A DNA stretch of 64,000 nt from Hyaloperonospora brassicae (lineage: Eukaryota > Oomycota > Peronosporomycetes > Peronosporales > Peronosporaceae). The notes under the pieces were generated by a model, which did not search any database, had not been told where the DNA came from, and was given only the letters and a program-made list of their open reading frames with translations. The stretch is taken from positions 62,001 through 126,000 of the forward strand of contig CANTFL010001452.1 in NCBI GenBank assembly GCA_947650285.1. The letters run 5' to 3'. This document shows, piece by piece, positions 32,557 to 45,206 of the stretch. How positions within the stretch are numbered: the stretch's first letter is position 1; every line of letters begins with the position of its first letter. The position numbers were made by a program, and so were the translations under genes.

Positions 32557-32629
32557 TGGTCATACAGGGGCTCGAACCCTGGACCGCAGCGTTATTAGCA
32601 CTGTGCTCTACCGACTGAGCTATACGACC
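32557..32629 (-). tRNA. tRNA-Ile (AAU), array copy 2
   Basis: Identical to copy 1. Its upstream spacer is 2 bp short in the CA-repeat stretch, making this unit 549 bp. Confidence 0.95.
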
Positions 32630-33105
32630 GCCACACAAGCGGCACACACGCACACAAAAATCACACTCTATCGCCTACTCTCGGCAGACTTGTGTCAGCT
32701 TGACCGCCCAATCGATGCAGCATGTCAGGCGCATATCAGTCGCGTTTTCGTTCTCGATCCACAACGCCTCTACTGCCGAACTCGTTCCAGATTGTCACCG
32801 GCCAGACTCGCGTCGGCGTTCGACCTGTATTTATCGACAGCGATCGACCGGATCAGCATCTCTGTGCTCTGAGGCCTCCGTATCAAGCGCAAGCTCAAGG
32901 GTTCAATGCAAATTCATCACCTGACTATGGATCGTCAAAACTGCGCGACGCAAGTCTTCTGTCTGAATCGACCGGATGGCTGCCCTCGGAACGAAAATGG
33001 ACATGCAGTCGCCATGTGTCGTCGCATCCGACTGTCATGACGCCACATCTGGAGTAATGCAACAAAACGTGGTAGCACTGCTGTCGATCAAAGACGGCAG
33101 CAAAA

Positions 33106-33178
33106 TGGTCATACAGGGGCTCGAACCCTGGACCGCAGCGTTATTAGCACTGTGCTCTACCGACTGAGCTATACGACC
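33106..33178 (-). tRNA. tRNA-Ile (AAU), array copy 3
   Basis: Identical to copy 1. Confidence 0.95.
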
Positions 33179-33656
33179 GCCACACAAGCGGCACACACAC
33201 GCACACAAAAATCACACTCTATCGCCTACTCTCGGCAGACTTGTGTCAGCTTGACCGCCCAATCGATGCAGCATGTCAGGCGCATATCAGTCGCGTTTTC
33301 GTTCTCGATCCACAACGCCTCTACTGCCGAACTCGTTCCAGATTGTCACCGGCCAGACTCGCGTCGGCGTTCGACCTGTATTTATCGACAGCGATCGACC
33401 GGATCAGCATCTCTGTGCTCTGAGGCCCCCGTATCAAGCGCAAGTTCAAGGGTTCACTGCAAATTCATCACCTGACTACGGATCGTCAAAACTGCGCGAC
33501 GCAAGTCTTCTGTCCGAATCGACCGTATGGCTGCCCTCTGAACGAGAATGGACATGCAGTCGTCATGTGTCGTCGCATCCGACCGTCATGACGCCACATC
33601 TGGAGTAAAGCAACAAAACGTGGTAGCACTGCTGTCGATCAAAGACGGTAGCAAAA

Positions 33657-33729
33657 TGGTCATACAGGGGCTCGAACCCTGGACCGCAGCGTTATTAGCA
33701 CTGTGCTCTACCGACTGAGCTATACGACC
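33657..33729 (-). tRNA. tRNA-Ile (AAU), array copy 4
   Basis: Identical to copy 1. The downstream flank reads gacggtagc instead of gacggcagc. Confidence 0.95.
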
Positions 33730-34207
33730 GCCACACAAGCGGCACACACACGCACACAAAAATCACACTTTACCGCCTACTCTCGGCAGACTTGTGTCAG
33801 CTTGACCGCCCAATCGATGCAGCATGTCAGGCGCATATCAGTCGCGTTTTCGTTCTCGATCCACAACGCCTCTACTGCCGAACTCGTTCCAGATTGTCAC
33901 CGGCCAGACTCGCGTCGGCGTTCGACCTGTATTTATCGACAGCGATCGACCGGATCAGCATCTCTGTGCTCTGAGGCCCCCGTATCAAGCGCAAGTTCAA
34001 GGGTTCACTGCAAATTCATCACCTGACTATGGATCGTCAAAACTGCGCGACGCAAGTCTTCTGTCTGAATCGACCGGATGGCTGCCCTCGGAACGAAAAT
34101 GGACATGCAGTCGCCATGTGTCGTCGCATCCGACTGTCATGACGCCACATCTGGAGTAAAGCAACAAAACGTGGTAGCACTGCTGTCGATCAAAGACGGC
34201 AGCAAAA

Positions 34208-34280
34208 TGGTCATACAGGGGCTCGAACCCTGGACCGCAGCGTTATTAGCACTGTGCTCTACCGACTGAGCTATACGACC
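34208..34280 (-). tRNA. tRNA-Ile (AAU), array copy 5
   Basis: Identical to copy 1; first unit with the taaatcac spacer variant. Confidence 0.95.
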
Positions 34281-34758
34281 GCCACACAAGCGGCACACAC
34301 ACGCACACATAAATCACACTTTATCGCCTACTCTCGGCAGACTTGTGTCAGCTTGACCGCCCAATCGATGCAGCATGTCAGGCGCATATCAGTCGCGTTT
34401 TCGTTCTCGATCCACAACGCCTCTACTGCCGAACTCGTTCCAGATTGTCACCGGCCAGACTCGCGTCGGCGTTCGACCTGTATTTATCGACAGCGATCGA
34501 CCGGATCAGCATCTCTGTGCTCTGAGGCCCCCGTATCAAGCGCAAGTTCAAGGGTTCACTGCAAATTCATCACCTGACTATGGATCGTCAAAACTGCGCG
34601 ACGCAAGTCTTCTGTCTGAATCGACCGGATGGCTGCCCTCGGAACGAAAATGGACATGCAGTCGCCATGTGTCGTCGCATCCGACTGTCATGACGCCACA
34701 TCTGGAGTAAAGCAACAAAACGTGGTAGCACTGCTGTCGATCAAAGACGGCAGCAAAA

Positions 34759-34831
34759 TGGTCATACAGGGGCTCGAACCCTGGACCGCAGCGTTATTAG
34801 CACTGTGCTCTACCGACTGAGCTATACGACC
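34759..34831 (-). tRNA. tRNA-Ile (AAU), array copy 6
   Basis: Identical to copy 1. Confidence 0.95.
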
Positions 34832-35309
34832 GCCACACAAGCGGCACACACACGCACACATAAATCACACTCTATCGCCTACTCTCGGCAGACTTGTGTC
34901 AGCTTGACCGCCCAATCGATGCAGCATGTCAGGCGCATATCAGTCGCGTTTTCGTTCTCGATCCACAACGCCTCTACTGCCGAACTCGTTCCAGATTGTC
35001 ACCGGCCAGACTCGCGTCGGCGTTCGACCTGTATTTATCGACAGCGATCGACCGGATCAGCATCTCTGTGCTCTGAGGCCCCCGTATCAAGCGCAAGCTC
35101 AAGGGTTCAATGCAAATTCATCACCTGACTATGGATCGTCAAAACTGCGCGACGCAAGGCTTCTGTCTGAATCGACCGGATGGCTGCCCTCTGAACGAAA
35201 ATAGACATGCAGTCGTCATGTGTCGTCGCATCCGACCGTCATGACGCCACATCTGGAGTAAAGCAACAAAACGTGGTAGCACTGCTGTCGATCAAAGACG
35301 GCAGCAAAA

Positions 35310-35382
35310 TGGTCATACAGGGGCTCGAACCCTGGACCGCAGCGTTATTAGCACTGTGCTCTACCGACTGAGCTATACGACC
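35310..35382 (-). tRNA. tRNA-Ile (AAU), array copy 7
   Basis: Identical to copy 1. Confidence 0.95.
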
Positions 35383-35860
35383 GCCACACAAGCGGCACAC
35401 ACACGCACACAAAAATCACACTCTATCGCCTACTCTCGGCAGACTTGTGTCAGCTTGACCGCCCAATCGATGCAGCATGTCAGGCGCATATCAGTCGCGT
35501 TTTCGTTCTCGATCCACAACGCCTCTACTGCCGAACTCGTTCCAGATTGTCACCGGCCAGACTCGCGTCGGCGTTCGACCTGTATTTATCGACAGCGATC
35601 GACCGGATCAGCATCTCTGTGCTCTGAGGCCCCCGTATCAAGCGCAAGCTCAAGGGTTCACTGCAAATTCATCACCTGACTATGGATCGTCAAAACTGCG
35701 CGACGCAAGGCTTCTGTCTGAATCGACCGGATGGCTGCCCTCTGAACGAAAATGGACATGCAGTCGCCATGTGTCGTCGCATCCGACCGTCATGACGCCA
35801 CATCTGGAGTAAAGCAACAAAACGTGGTAGCACTGCTGTCGATCAAAGACGGCAGCAAAA

Positions 35861-35933
35861 TGGTCATACAGGGGCTCGAACCCTGGACCGCAGCGTTATT
35901 AGCACTGTGCTCTACCGACTGAGCTATACGACC
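35861..35933 (-). tRNA. tRNA-Ile (AAU), array copy 8
   Basis: Identical to copy 1. Confidence 0.95.
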
Positions 35934-36411
35934 GCCACACAAGCGGCACACACACGCACACATAAATCACACTTTATCGCCTACTCTCGGCAGACTTGTG
36001 TCAGCTTGACCGCCCAATCGATGCAGCATGTCAGGCGCATATCAGTCGCGTTTTCGTTCTCGATCCACAACGCCTCTACTGCCGAACTCGTTCCAGATTG
36101 TCACCGGCCAGACTCGCGTCGGCGTTCGACCTGTATTTATCGACAGCGATCGACCGGATCAGCATCTCTGTGCTCTGAGGCCCCCGTATCAAGCGCAAGC
36201 TCAAGGGTTCACTGCAAATTCATCACCTGACTATGGATCGTCAAAACTGCGCGACGCAAGGCTTCTGTCTGAATCGACCGGATGGCTGCCCTCTGAACGA
36301 AAATAGACATGCAGTCGCCATGTGTCGTCGCATCCGACCGTCATGACGCCACATCTGGAGTAAAGCAACAAAACGTGGTAGCACTGCTGTCGATCAAAGA
36401 CGGCAGCAAAA

Positions 36412-36484
36412 TGGTCATACAGGGGCTCGAACCCTGGACCGCAGCGTTATTAGCACTGTGCTCTACCGACTGAGCTATACGACC
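36412..36484 (-). tRNA. tRNA-Ile (AAU), array copy 9
   Basis: Identical to copy 1. Confidence 0.95.
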
Positions 36485-36962
36485 GCCACACAAGCGGCAC
36501 ACACACGCACACATAAATCACACTCTATCGCCTACTCTCGGCAGACTTGTGTCAGCTTGACCGCCCAATCGATGCAGCATGTCAGGCGCATATCAGTCGC
36601 GTTTTCGTTCTCGATCCACAACGCCTCTACTGCCGAACTCGTTCCAGATTGTCACCGGCCAGACTCGCGTCGGCGTTCGACCTGTATTTATCGACAGCGA
36701 TCGACCGGATCAGCATCTCTGTGCTCTGAGGCCCCCGTATCAAGCGCAAGCTCAAGGGTTCAATGCAAATTCATCACCTGACTATGGATCGTCAAAACTG
36801 CGCGACGCAAGGCTTCTGTCTGAATCGACCGGATGGCTGCCCTCTGAACGAAAATAGACATGCAGTCGTCATGTGTCGTCGCATCCGACCGTCATGACGC
36901 CACATCTGGAGTAAAGCAACAAAACGTGGTAGCACTGCTGTCGATCAAAGACGGCAGCAAAA

Positions 36963-37035
36963 TGGTCATACAGGGGCTCGAACCCTGGACCGCAGCGTTA
37001 TTAGCACTGTGCTCTACCGACTGAGCTATACGACC
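36963..37035 (-). tRNA. tRNA-Ile (AAU), array copy 10
   Basis: Identical to copy 1. Confidence 0.95.
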
Positions 37036-37513
37036 GCCACACAAGCGGCACACACACGCACACAAAAATCACACTTTATCGCCTACTCTCGGCAGACTTG
37101 TGTCAGCTTGACCGCCCAATCGATGCAGCATGTCAGGCGCATATCAGTCGCGTTTTCGTTCTCGATCCACAACGCCTCTACTGCCGAACTCGTTCCAGAT
37201 TGTCACCGGCCAGACTCGCGTCGGCGTTCGACCTGTATTTATCGACAGCGATCGACCGGATCAGCATCTCTGTGCTCTGAGGCCCCCGTATCAAGCGCAA
37301 GCTCAAGGGTTCACTGCAAATTCATCACCTGACTATGGATCGTCAAAACTGCGCGACGCAAGTCTTCTGTCTGAATCGACCGGATGGCTGCCCTCTGAAC
37401 GAAAATGGACATGCAGTCGCCATGTGTCGTCGCATCCGACCGTCATGACGCCACATCTGGAGTAAAGCAACAAAACGTGGTAGCACTGCTGTCGATCAAA
37501 GACGGCAGCAAAA

Positions 37514-37586
37514 TGGTCATACAGGGGCTCGAACCCTGGACCGCAGCGTTATTAGCACTGTGCTCTACCGACTGAGCTATACGACC
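37514..37586 (-). tRNA. tRNA-Ile (AAU), array copy 11
   Basis: Identical to copy 1. Confidence 0.95.
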
Positions 37587-38064
37587 GCCACACAAGCGGC
37601 ACACACACGCACACAAAAATCACACTCTATCGCCTACTCTCGGCAGACTTGTGTCAGCTTGACCGCCCAATCGATGCAGCATGTCAGGCGCATATCAGTC
37701 GCGTTTTCGTTCTCGATCCACAACGCCTCTACTGCCGAACTCGTTCCAGATTGTCACCGGCCAGACTCGCGTCGGCGTTCGACCTGTATTTATCGACAGC
37801 GATCGACCGGATCAGCATCTCTGTGCTCTGAGGCCCCCGTATCAAGCGCAAGCTCAAGGGTTCACTGCAAATTCATCACCTGACTATGGATCGTCAAAAC
37901 TGCGCGACGCAAGGCTTCTGTCTGAATCGACCGGATGGCTGCCCTCTGAACGAAAATAGACATGCAGTCGCCATGTGTCGTCGCATCCGACCGTCATGAC
38001 GCCACATCTGGAGTAAAGCAACAAAACGTGGTAGCACTGCTGTCGATCAAAGACGGCAGCAAAA

Positions 38065-38137
38065 TGGTCATACAGGGGCTCGAACCCTGGACCGCAGCGT
38101 TATTAGCACTGTGCTCTACCGACTGAGCTATACGACC
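38065..38137 (-). tRNA. tRNA-Ile (AAU), array copy 12
   Basis: Identical to copy 1. Confidence 0.95.
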
Positions 38138-38615
38138 GCCACACAAGCGGCACACACACGCACACATAAATCACACTCTATCGCCTACTCTCGGCAGACT
38201 TGTGTCAGCTTGACCGCCCAATCGATGCAGCATGTCAGGCGCATATCAGTCGCGTTTTCGTTCTCGATCCACAACGCCTCTACTGCCGAACTCGTTCCAG
38301 ATTGTCACCGGCCAGACTCGCGTCGGCGTTCGACCTGTATTTATCGACAGCGATCGACCGGATCAGCATCTCTGTGCTCTGAGGCCCCCGTATCAAGCGC
38401 AAGCTCAAGGGTTCACTGCAAATTCATCACCTGACTATGGATCGTCAAAACTGCGCGACGCAAGGCTTCTGTCTGAATCGACCGGATGGCTGCCCTCTGA
38501 ACGAAAATAGACATGCAGTCGTCATGTGTCGTCGCATCCGACCGTCATGACGCCACATCTGGAGTAAAGCAACAAAACGTGGTAGCACTGCTGTCGATCA
38601 AAGACGGCAGCAAAA

Positions 38616-38688
38616 TGGTCATACAGGGGCTCGAACCCTGGACCGCAGCGTTATTAGCACTGTGCTCTACCGACTGAGCTATACGACC
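38616..38688 (-). tRNA. tRNA-Ile (AAU), array copy 13
   Basis: Identical to copy 1. Confidence 0.95.
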
Positions 38689-39166
38689 GCCACACAAGCG
38701 GCACACACACGCACACATAAATCACACTCTATCGCCTACTCTCGGCAGACTTGTGTCAGCTTGACCGCCCAATCGATGCAGCATGTCAGGCGCATATCAG
38801 TCGCGTTTTCGTTCTCGATCCACAACGCCTCTACTGCCGAACTCGTTCCAGATTGTCACCGGCCAGACTCGCGTCGGCGTTCGACCTGTATTTATCGACA
38901 GCGATCGACCGGATCAGCATCTCTGTGCTCTGAGGCCCCCGTATCAAGCGCAAGCTCAAGGGTTCAATGCAAATTCATCACCTGACTATGGATCGTCAAA
39001 ACTGCGCGACGCAAGGCTTCTGTCTGAATCGACCGGATGGCTGCCCTCTGAACGAAAATAGACATGCAGTCGTCATGTGTCGTCGCATCCGACCGTCATG
39101 ACGCCACATCTGGAGTAAAGCAACAAAACGTGGTAGCACTGCTGTCGATCAAAGACGGCAGCAAAA

Positions 39167-39239
39167 TGGTCATACAGGGGCTCGAACCCTGGACCGCAGC
39201 GTTATTAGCACTGTGCTCTACCGACTGAGCTATACGACC
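39167..39239 (-). tRNA. tRNA-Ile (AAU), array copy 14
   Basis: Identical to copy 1. Confidence 0.95.
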
Positions 39240-39717
39240 GCCACACAAGCGGCACACACACGCACACAAAAATCACACTCTATCGCCTACTCTCGGCAGA
39301 CTTGTGTCAGCTTGACCGCCCAATCGATGCAGCATGTCAGGCGCATATCAGTCGCGTTTTCGTTCTCGATCCACAACGCCTCTACTGCCGAACTCGTTCC
39401 AGATTGTCACCGGCCAGACTCGCGTCGGCGTTCGACCTGTATTTATCGACAGCGATCGACCGGATCAGCATCTCTGTGCTCTGAGGCCCCCGTATCAAGC
39501 GCAAGCTCAAGGGTTCAATGCAAATTCATCACCTGACTACGGATCGTCAAAACTGCGCGACGCAAGGCTTCTGTCTGAATCGACCGGATGGCTGCCCTCT
39601 GAACGAAAATAGACATGCAGTCGTCATGTGTCGTCGCATCCGACCGTCATGACGCCACATCTGGAGTAAAGCAACAAAACGTGGTAGCACTGCTGTCGAT
39701 CAAAGACGGCAGCAAAA

Positions 39718-39790
39718 TGGTCATACAGGGGCTCGAACCCTGGACCGCAGCGTTATTAGCACTGTGCTCTACCGACTGAGCTATACGACC
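39718..39790 (-). tRNA. tRNA-Ile (AAU), array copy 15
   Basis: Identical to copy 1. Confidence 0.95.
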
Positions 39791-40268
39791 GCCACACAAG
39801 CGGCACACACACGCACACAAAAATCACACTCTATCGCCTACTCTCGGCAGACTTGTGTCAGCTTGACCGCCCAATCGATGCAGCATGTCAGGCGCATATC
39901 AGTCGCGTTTTCGTTCTCGATCCACAACGCCTCTACTGCCGAACTCGTTCCAGATTGTCACCGGCCAGACTCGCGTCGGCGTTCGACCTGTATTTATCGA
40001 CAGCGATCGACCGGATCAGCATCTCTGTGCTCTGAGGCCCCCGTATCAAGCGCAAGCTCAAGGGTTCACTGCAAATTCATCACCTGACTATGGATCGTCA
40101 AAACTGCGCGACGCAAGTCTTCTGTCTGAATCGACCGGATGGCTGCCCTCTGAACGAAAATGGACATGCAGTCGCCATGTGTCGTCGCATCCGACCGTCA
40201 TGACGCCACATCTGGAGTAAAGCAACAAAACGTGGTAGCACTGCTGTCGATCAAAGACGGCAGCAAAA

Positions 40269-40341
40269 TGGTCATACAGGGGCTCGAACCCTGGACCGCA
40301 GCGTTATTAGCACTGTGCTCTACCGACTGAGCTATACGACC
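40269..40341 (-). tRNA. tRNA-Ile (AAU), array copy 16, SINE directly upstream
   Basis: Sequence intact. A SINE begins at 40343, so this gene lacks its normal upstream spacer and starts one base from the element. Confidence 0.94.
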
Positions 40342-40342
40342 G

Positions 40343-40651
40343 GGGTTCCCACCCTGGTGTAATGGCAAAGCACCGACCTGTCCACTCAGGTGACGCAGGT
40401 TCAAACCCCGCCACGGCCACAAAGAAGGCCACGACCAGAAATAAAGTCTCGGAGGTACCATGGGAACCCGGTACCAACGAGCACACTACTTGGAGAGCGG
40501 ACGACTTCAAGCGAAATCAAGACAGTCCCGACCGCCATAGCGCGAACCAATAATAGGAAAAAGAATAGAAAAAAATCAGAATGAAAGTATAGGATCTAAG
40601 CCGGGCCGAGAAGGTATGGGCCGTGTGACGATAATATACAGCCAACTTTCA
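40343..40651 (+). mobile_element. tRNA-derived SINE, copy A
   Basis: 309 bp flanked by a 17-bp duplication actgagctatacgaccg (40326-40342 and 40652-40668), which is the 5' end of tRNA-Ile plus one base. The head has an A box-like tggcaaagcacc (40363-40374) and a B box ggttcaaaccc (40398-40408), so it derives from a tRNA or tRNA-like RNA polymerase III gene; the head does not fold into a clean cloverleaf. The body includes an A-rich patch (aggaaaaagaatagaaaaaaa). The 3' end reads ataatatacagccaactttca. Confidence 0.8.
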
Positions 40652-41145
40652 ACTGAGCTATACGACCGCCACACAAGCGGCACACACACGCACACATAAA
40701 TCACACTCTATCGCCTACTCTCGGCAGACTTGTGTCAGCTTGACCGCCCAATCGATGCAGCATGTCAGGCGCATATCAGTCGCGTTTTCGTTCTCGATCC
40801 ACAACGCCTCTACTGCCGAACTCGTTCCAGATTGTCACCGGCCAGACTCGCGTCGGCGTTCGACCTGTATTTATCGACAGCGATCGACCGGATCAGCATC
40901 TCTGTGCTCTGAGGCCCCCGTATCAAGCGCAAGCTCAAGGGTTCACTGCAAATTCATCACCTGACTATGGATCGTCAAAACTGCGCGACGCAAGGCTTCT
41001 GTCTGAATCGACCGGATGGCTGCCCTCTGAACGAAAATAGACATGCAGTCGCCATGTGTCGTCGCATCCGACCGTCATGACGCCACATCTGGAGTAAAGC
41101 AACAAAACGTGGTAGCACTGCTGTCGATCAAAGACGGCAGCAAAA

Positions 41146-41218
41146 TGGTCATACAGGGGCTCGAACCCTGGACCGCAGCGTTATTAGCACTGTGCTCTAC
41201 CGACTGAGCTATACGACC
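41146..41218 (-). tRNA. tRNA-Ile (AAU), array copy 17
   Basis: Identical to copy 1; first complete gene right of SINE copy A. Confidence 0.95.
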
Positions 41219-41696
41219 GCCACACAAGCGGCACACACACGCACACAAAAATCACACTCTATCGCCTACTCTCGGCAGACTTGTGTCAGCTTGACCGCCC
41301 AATCGATGCAGCATGTCAGGCGCATATCAGTCGCGTTTTCGTTCTCGATCCACAACGCCTCTACTGCCGAACTCGTTCCAGATTGTCACCGGCCAGACTC
41401 GCGTCGGCGTTCGACCTGTATTTATCGACAGCGATCGACCGGATCAGCATCTCTGTGCTCTGAGGCCCCCGTATCAAGCGCAAGCTCAAGGGTTCACTGC
41501 AAATTCATCACCTGACTATGGATCGTCAAAACTGCGCGACGCAAGGCTTCTGTCTGAATCGACCGGATGGCTGCCCTCTGAACGAAAATAGACATGCAGT
41601 CGTCATGTGTCGTCGCATCCGACCGTCATGACGCCACATCTGGAGTAAAGCAACAAAACGTGGCAGCACTGCTGTCGATCAAAGACGGCAGCAAAA

Positions 41697-41769
41697 TGGT
41701 CATACAGGGGCTCGAACCCTGGACCGCAGCGTTATTAGCACTGTGCTCTACCGACTGAGCTATACGACC
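41697..41769 (-). tRNA. tRNA-Ile (AAU), array copy 18
   Basis: Identical to copy 1; flank reads cgtggcagc. Confidence 0.95.
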
Positions 41770-42247
41770 GCCACACAAGCGGCACACACACGCACACAAA
41801 AATCACACTCTATCGCCTACTCTCGGCAGACTTGTGTCAGCTTGACCGCCCAATCGATGCAGCATGTCAGGCGCATATCAGTCGCGTTTTCGTTCTCGAT
41901 CCACAACGCCTCTACTGCCGAACTCGTTCCAGATTGTCACCGGCCAGACTCGCGTCGGCGTTCGACCTGTATTTATCGACAGCGATCGACCGGATCAGCA
42001 TCTCTGTGCTCTGAGGCCCCCGTATCAAGCGCAAGCTCAAGGGTTCACTGCAAATTCATCACCTGACTATGGATCGTCAAAACTGCGCGACGCAAGTCTT
42101 CTGTCTGAATCGACCGGATGGCTGCCCTCTGAACGAGAATGGACATGCAGTCGCCATGTGTCGTCGCATCCGACTGTCATGACGCCACATCTGGAGTAAT
42201 GCAACAAAACGTGGCAGCACTGCTGTCGATCAAAGACGGCAGCAAAA

Positions 42248-42320
42248 TGGTCATACAGGGGCTCGAACCCTGGACCGCAGCGTTATTAGCACTGTGCTCT
42301 ACCGACTGAGCTATACGACC
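42248..42320 (-). tRNA. tRNA-Ile (AAU), array copy 19
   Basis: Identical to copy 1. Confidence 0.95.
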
Positions 42321-42798
42321 GCCACACAAGCGGCACACACACGCACACAAAAATCACACTCTATCGCCTACTCTCGGCAGACTTGTGCCAGCTTGACCGC
42401 CCAATCGATGCAGCATGTCAGGCGCATATCAGTCGCGTTTTCGTTCTCGATCCACAACGCCTCTACTGCCGAACTCGTTCCAGATTGTCACCGGCCAGAC
42501 TCGCGTCGGCGTTCGACCTGTATTTATCGACAGCGATCGACCGGATCAGCATCTCTGTGCTCTGAGGCCCCTGTATCAAGCGCAAGCTCAAGGGTTCACT
42601 GCAAATTCATCACCTGACTACGGATCGTCAAAACTGCGCGACGCAAGTCTTCTGTCTGAATCGACCGGATGGCTGCCCTCTGAACGAAAATGGACATGCA
42701 GTCGCCATGTGTCGTCGCATCCGACCGTCATGACGCCACATCTGGAGTAAAGCAACAAAACGTGGTAGCACTGCTGTCGATCAAAGACGGCAGCAAAA

Positions 42799-42871
42799 TG
42801 GTCATACAGGGGCTCGAACCCTGGACCGCAGCGTTATTAGCACTGTGCTCTACCGACTGAGCTATACGACC
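42799..42871 (-). tRNA. tRNA-Ile (AAU), array copy 20
   Basis: Identical to copy 1; the next unit to the right is a 341-bp tRNA-less unit. Confidence 0.95.
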
Positions 42872-43690
42872 GCCACACAAGCGGCACACACACGCACACA
42901 TAAATCACACTTTATCGCCTACTCTCGGCAGACTTGTGTCAGCTTGACCGCCCAATCGATGCAGCATGTCAGGCGCATATCAGTCGCGTTTTCGTTCTCG
43001 ATCCACAACGCCTCTACTGCCGAACTCGTTCCAGATTGTCACCGGCCAGACTCGCGTCGGCGTTCGACCTGTATTTATCGACAGCGATCGACCGGATCAG
43101 CATCTCTGTGCTCTGAGGCCCCCGTATCAAGCGCAAGCTCAAGGGTTCACTGCAAATTCATCACCTGACTACGGATCGTCAAAACTGCGCGACGCAAGTC
43201 TTCTGTCTGAATCGACCGGATGGCTGCCCTCTGAACGAGAATGGACATGCAGTCGCCATGTGTCGTCGCATCCGACTGTCATGACGCCACATCTGGAGTA
43301 AAGCAACAAAACGTGGCAGCACTGCTGTCGATCGAAGACGGCAGCACAACGCCTCTACTGCCGAACTTGTTCCAGATTGTCACCGGCCAGACTCGCGTCG
43401 GCGTTCGACCTGTATTTATCGACAGCGATCGACCGGATCAGCATCTCTGTGCTCTGAGGCCCCCGTATCAAGCGCAAGCTCAAGGGTTCACTGCAAATTC
43501 GTCACCTGACTATGGATCGTCAAAACTGCGCGACGCAAGTCTTCTGTCTGAATCGACCGGATGGCTGCCCTCTGAACGAAAATGGACATGCAGTCGCCAT
43601 GTGTCGTCGCATCCGACCGTCATGACGCCACATCTGGAGTAAAGCAACAAAACGTGGCAGCACTGCTGTCGATCAAAGACGGCAGCAAAA

Positions 43691-43763
43691 TGGTCATACA
43701 GGGGCTCGAACCCTGGACCGCAGCGTTATTAGCACTGTGCTCTACCGACTGAGCTATACGACC
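43691..43763 (-). tRNA. tRNA-Ile (AAU), array copy 21
   Basis: Identical to copy 1; follows the first 341-bp unit. Confidence 0.95.
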
Positions 43764-44241
43764 GCCACACAAGCGGCACACACACGCACACATAAATCAC
43801 ACTCTATCGCCTACTCTCGGCAGACTTGTGTCAGCTTGACCGCCCAATCGATGCAGCATGTCAGGCGCATATCAGTCGCGTTTTCGTTCTCGATCCACAA
43901 CGCCTCTACTGCCGAACTCGTTCCAGATTGTCACCGGCCAGACTCGCGTCGGCGTTCGACCTGTATTTATCGACAGCGATCGACCGGATCAGCATCTCTG
44001 TGCTCTGAGGCCCCCGTATCAAGCGCAAGCTCAAGGGTTCACTGCAAATTCATCACCTGACTACGGATCGTCAAAACTGCGCGACGCAAGTCTTCTGTCT
44101 GAATCGACCGGATGGCTGCCCTCTGAACGAAAATGGACATGCAGTCGCCATGTGTCGTCGCATCCGACCGTCATGACGCCACATCTGGAGTAATGCAACA
44201 AAACGTGGTAGCACTGCTGTCGATCAAAGACGGCAGCAAAA

Positions 44242-44314
44242 TGGTCATACAGGGGCTCGAACCCTGGACCGCAGCGTTATTAGCACTGTGCTCTACCGAC
44301 TGAGCTATACGACC
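44242..44314 (-). tRNA. tRNA-Ile (AAU), array copy 22
   Basis: Identical to copy 1. Confidence 0.95.
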
Positions 44315-45133
44315 GCCACACAAGCGGCACACACACGCACACAAAAATCACACTCTATCGCCTACTCTCGGCAGACTTGTGTCAGCTTGACCGCCCAATC
44401 GATGCAGCATGTCAGGCGCATATCAGTCGCGTTTTCGTTCTCGATCCACAACGCCTCTACTGCCGAACTCGTTCCAGATTGTCACCGGCCAGACTCGCGT
44501 CGGCGTTCGACCTGTATTTATCGACAGCGATCGACCGGATCAGCATCTCTGTGCTCTGAGGCCCCCGTATCAAGCGCAAGTTCAAGGGTTCACTGCAAAT
44601 TCATCACCTGACTATGGATCGTCAAAACTGCGCGACGCAAGTCTTCTGTCTGAATCGACCGGATGGCTGCCCTCTGAACGAGAATGGACATGCAGTCGCC
44701 ATGTGTCGTCGCATCCGACTGTCATGACGCCACATCTGGAGTAATGCAACAAAACGTGGCAGCACTGCTGTCGATCAAAGACGGCAGCACAACGCCTCTA
44801 CTGCCGAACTTGTTCCAGATTGTCACCGGCCAGACTCGCGTCGGCGTTCGACCTGTATTTATCGACAGCGATCGACCGGATCAGCATCTCTGTGCTCTGA
44901 GGCCCCCGTATCAAGCGCAAGCTCAAGGGTTCACTGCAAATTCGTCACCTGACTATGGATCGTCAAAACTGCGCGACGCAAGGCTTCTGTCTGAATCGAC
45001 CGGATGGCTGCCCTCTGAACGAAAATGGACATGCAGTCGCCATGTGTCGTCGCATCCGACCGTCATGACGCCACATCTGGAGTAAAGCAACAAAACGTGG
45101 TAGCACTGCTGTCGATCAAAGACGGCAGCAAAA

Positions 45134-45206
45134 TGGTCATACAGGGGCTCGAACCCTGGACCGCAGCGTTATTAGCACTGTGCTCTACCGACTGAGCTAT
45201 ACGACC
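45134..45206 (-). tRNA. tRNA-Ile (AAU), array copy 23
   Basis: Identical to copy 1. Its unit has the private variant gtcgacgttc, shared only with copy 24, 1574 bp away. Confidence 0.95.

Noticed and set aside
40198..40510. Minus-strand open frames with peptide patterns such as RIAQSVEHSANNAAVQGSSP
   Set aside because: These are translations of the tRNA-Ile gene and SINE head, a common false protein call; the same holds at 50414-50614 and 61463-61775.
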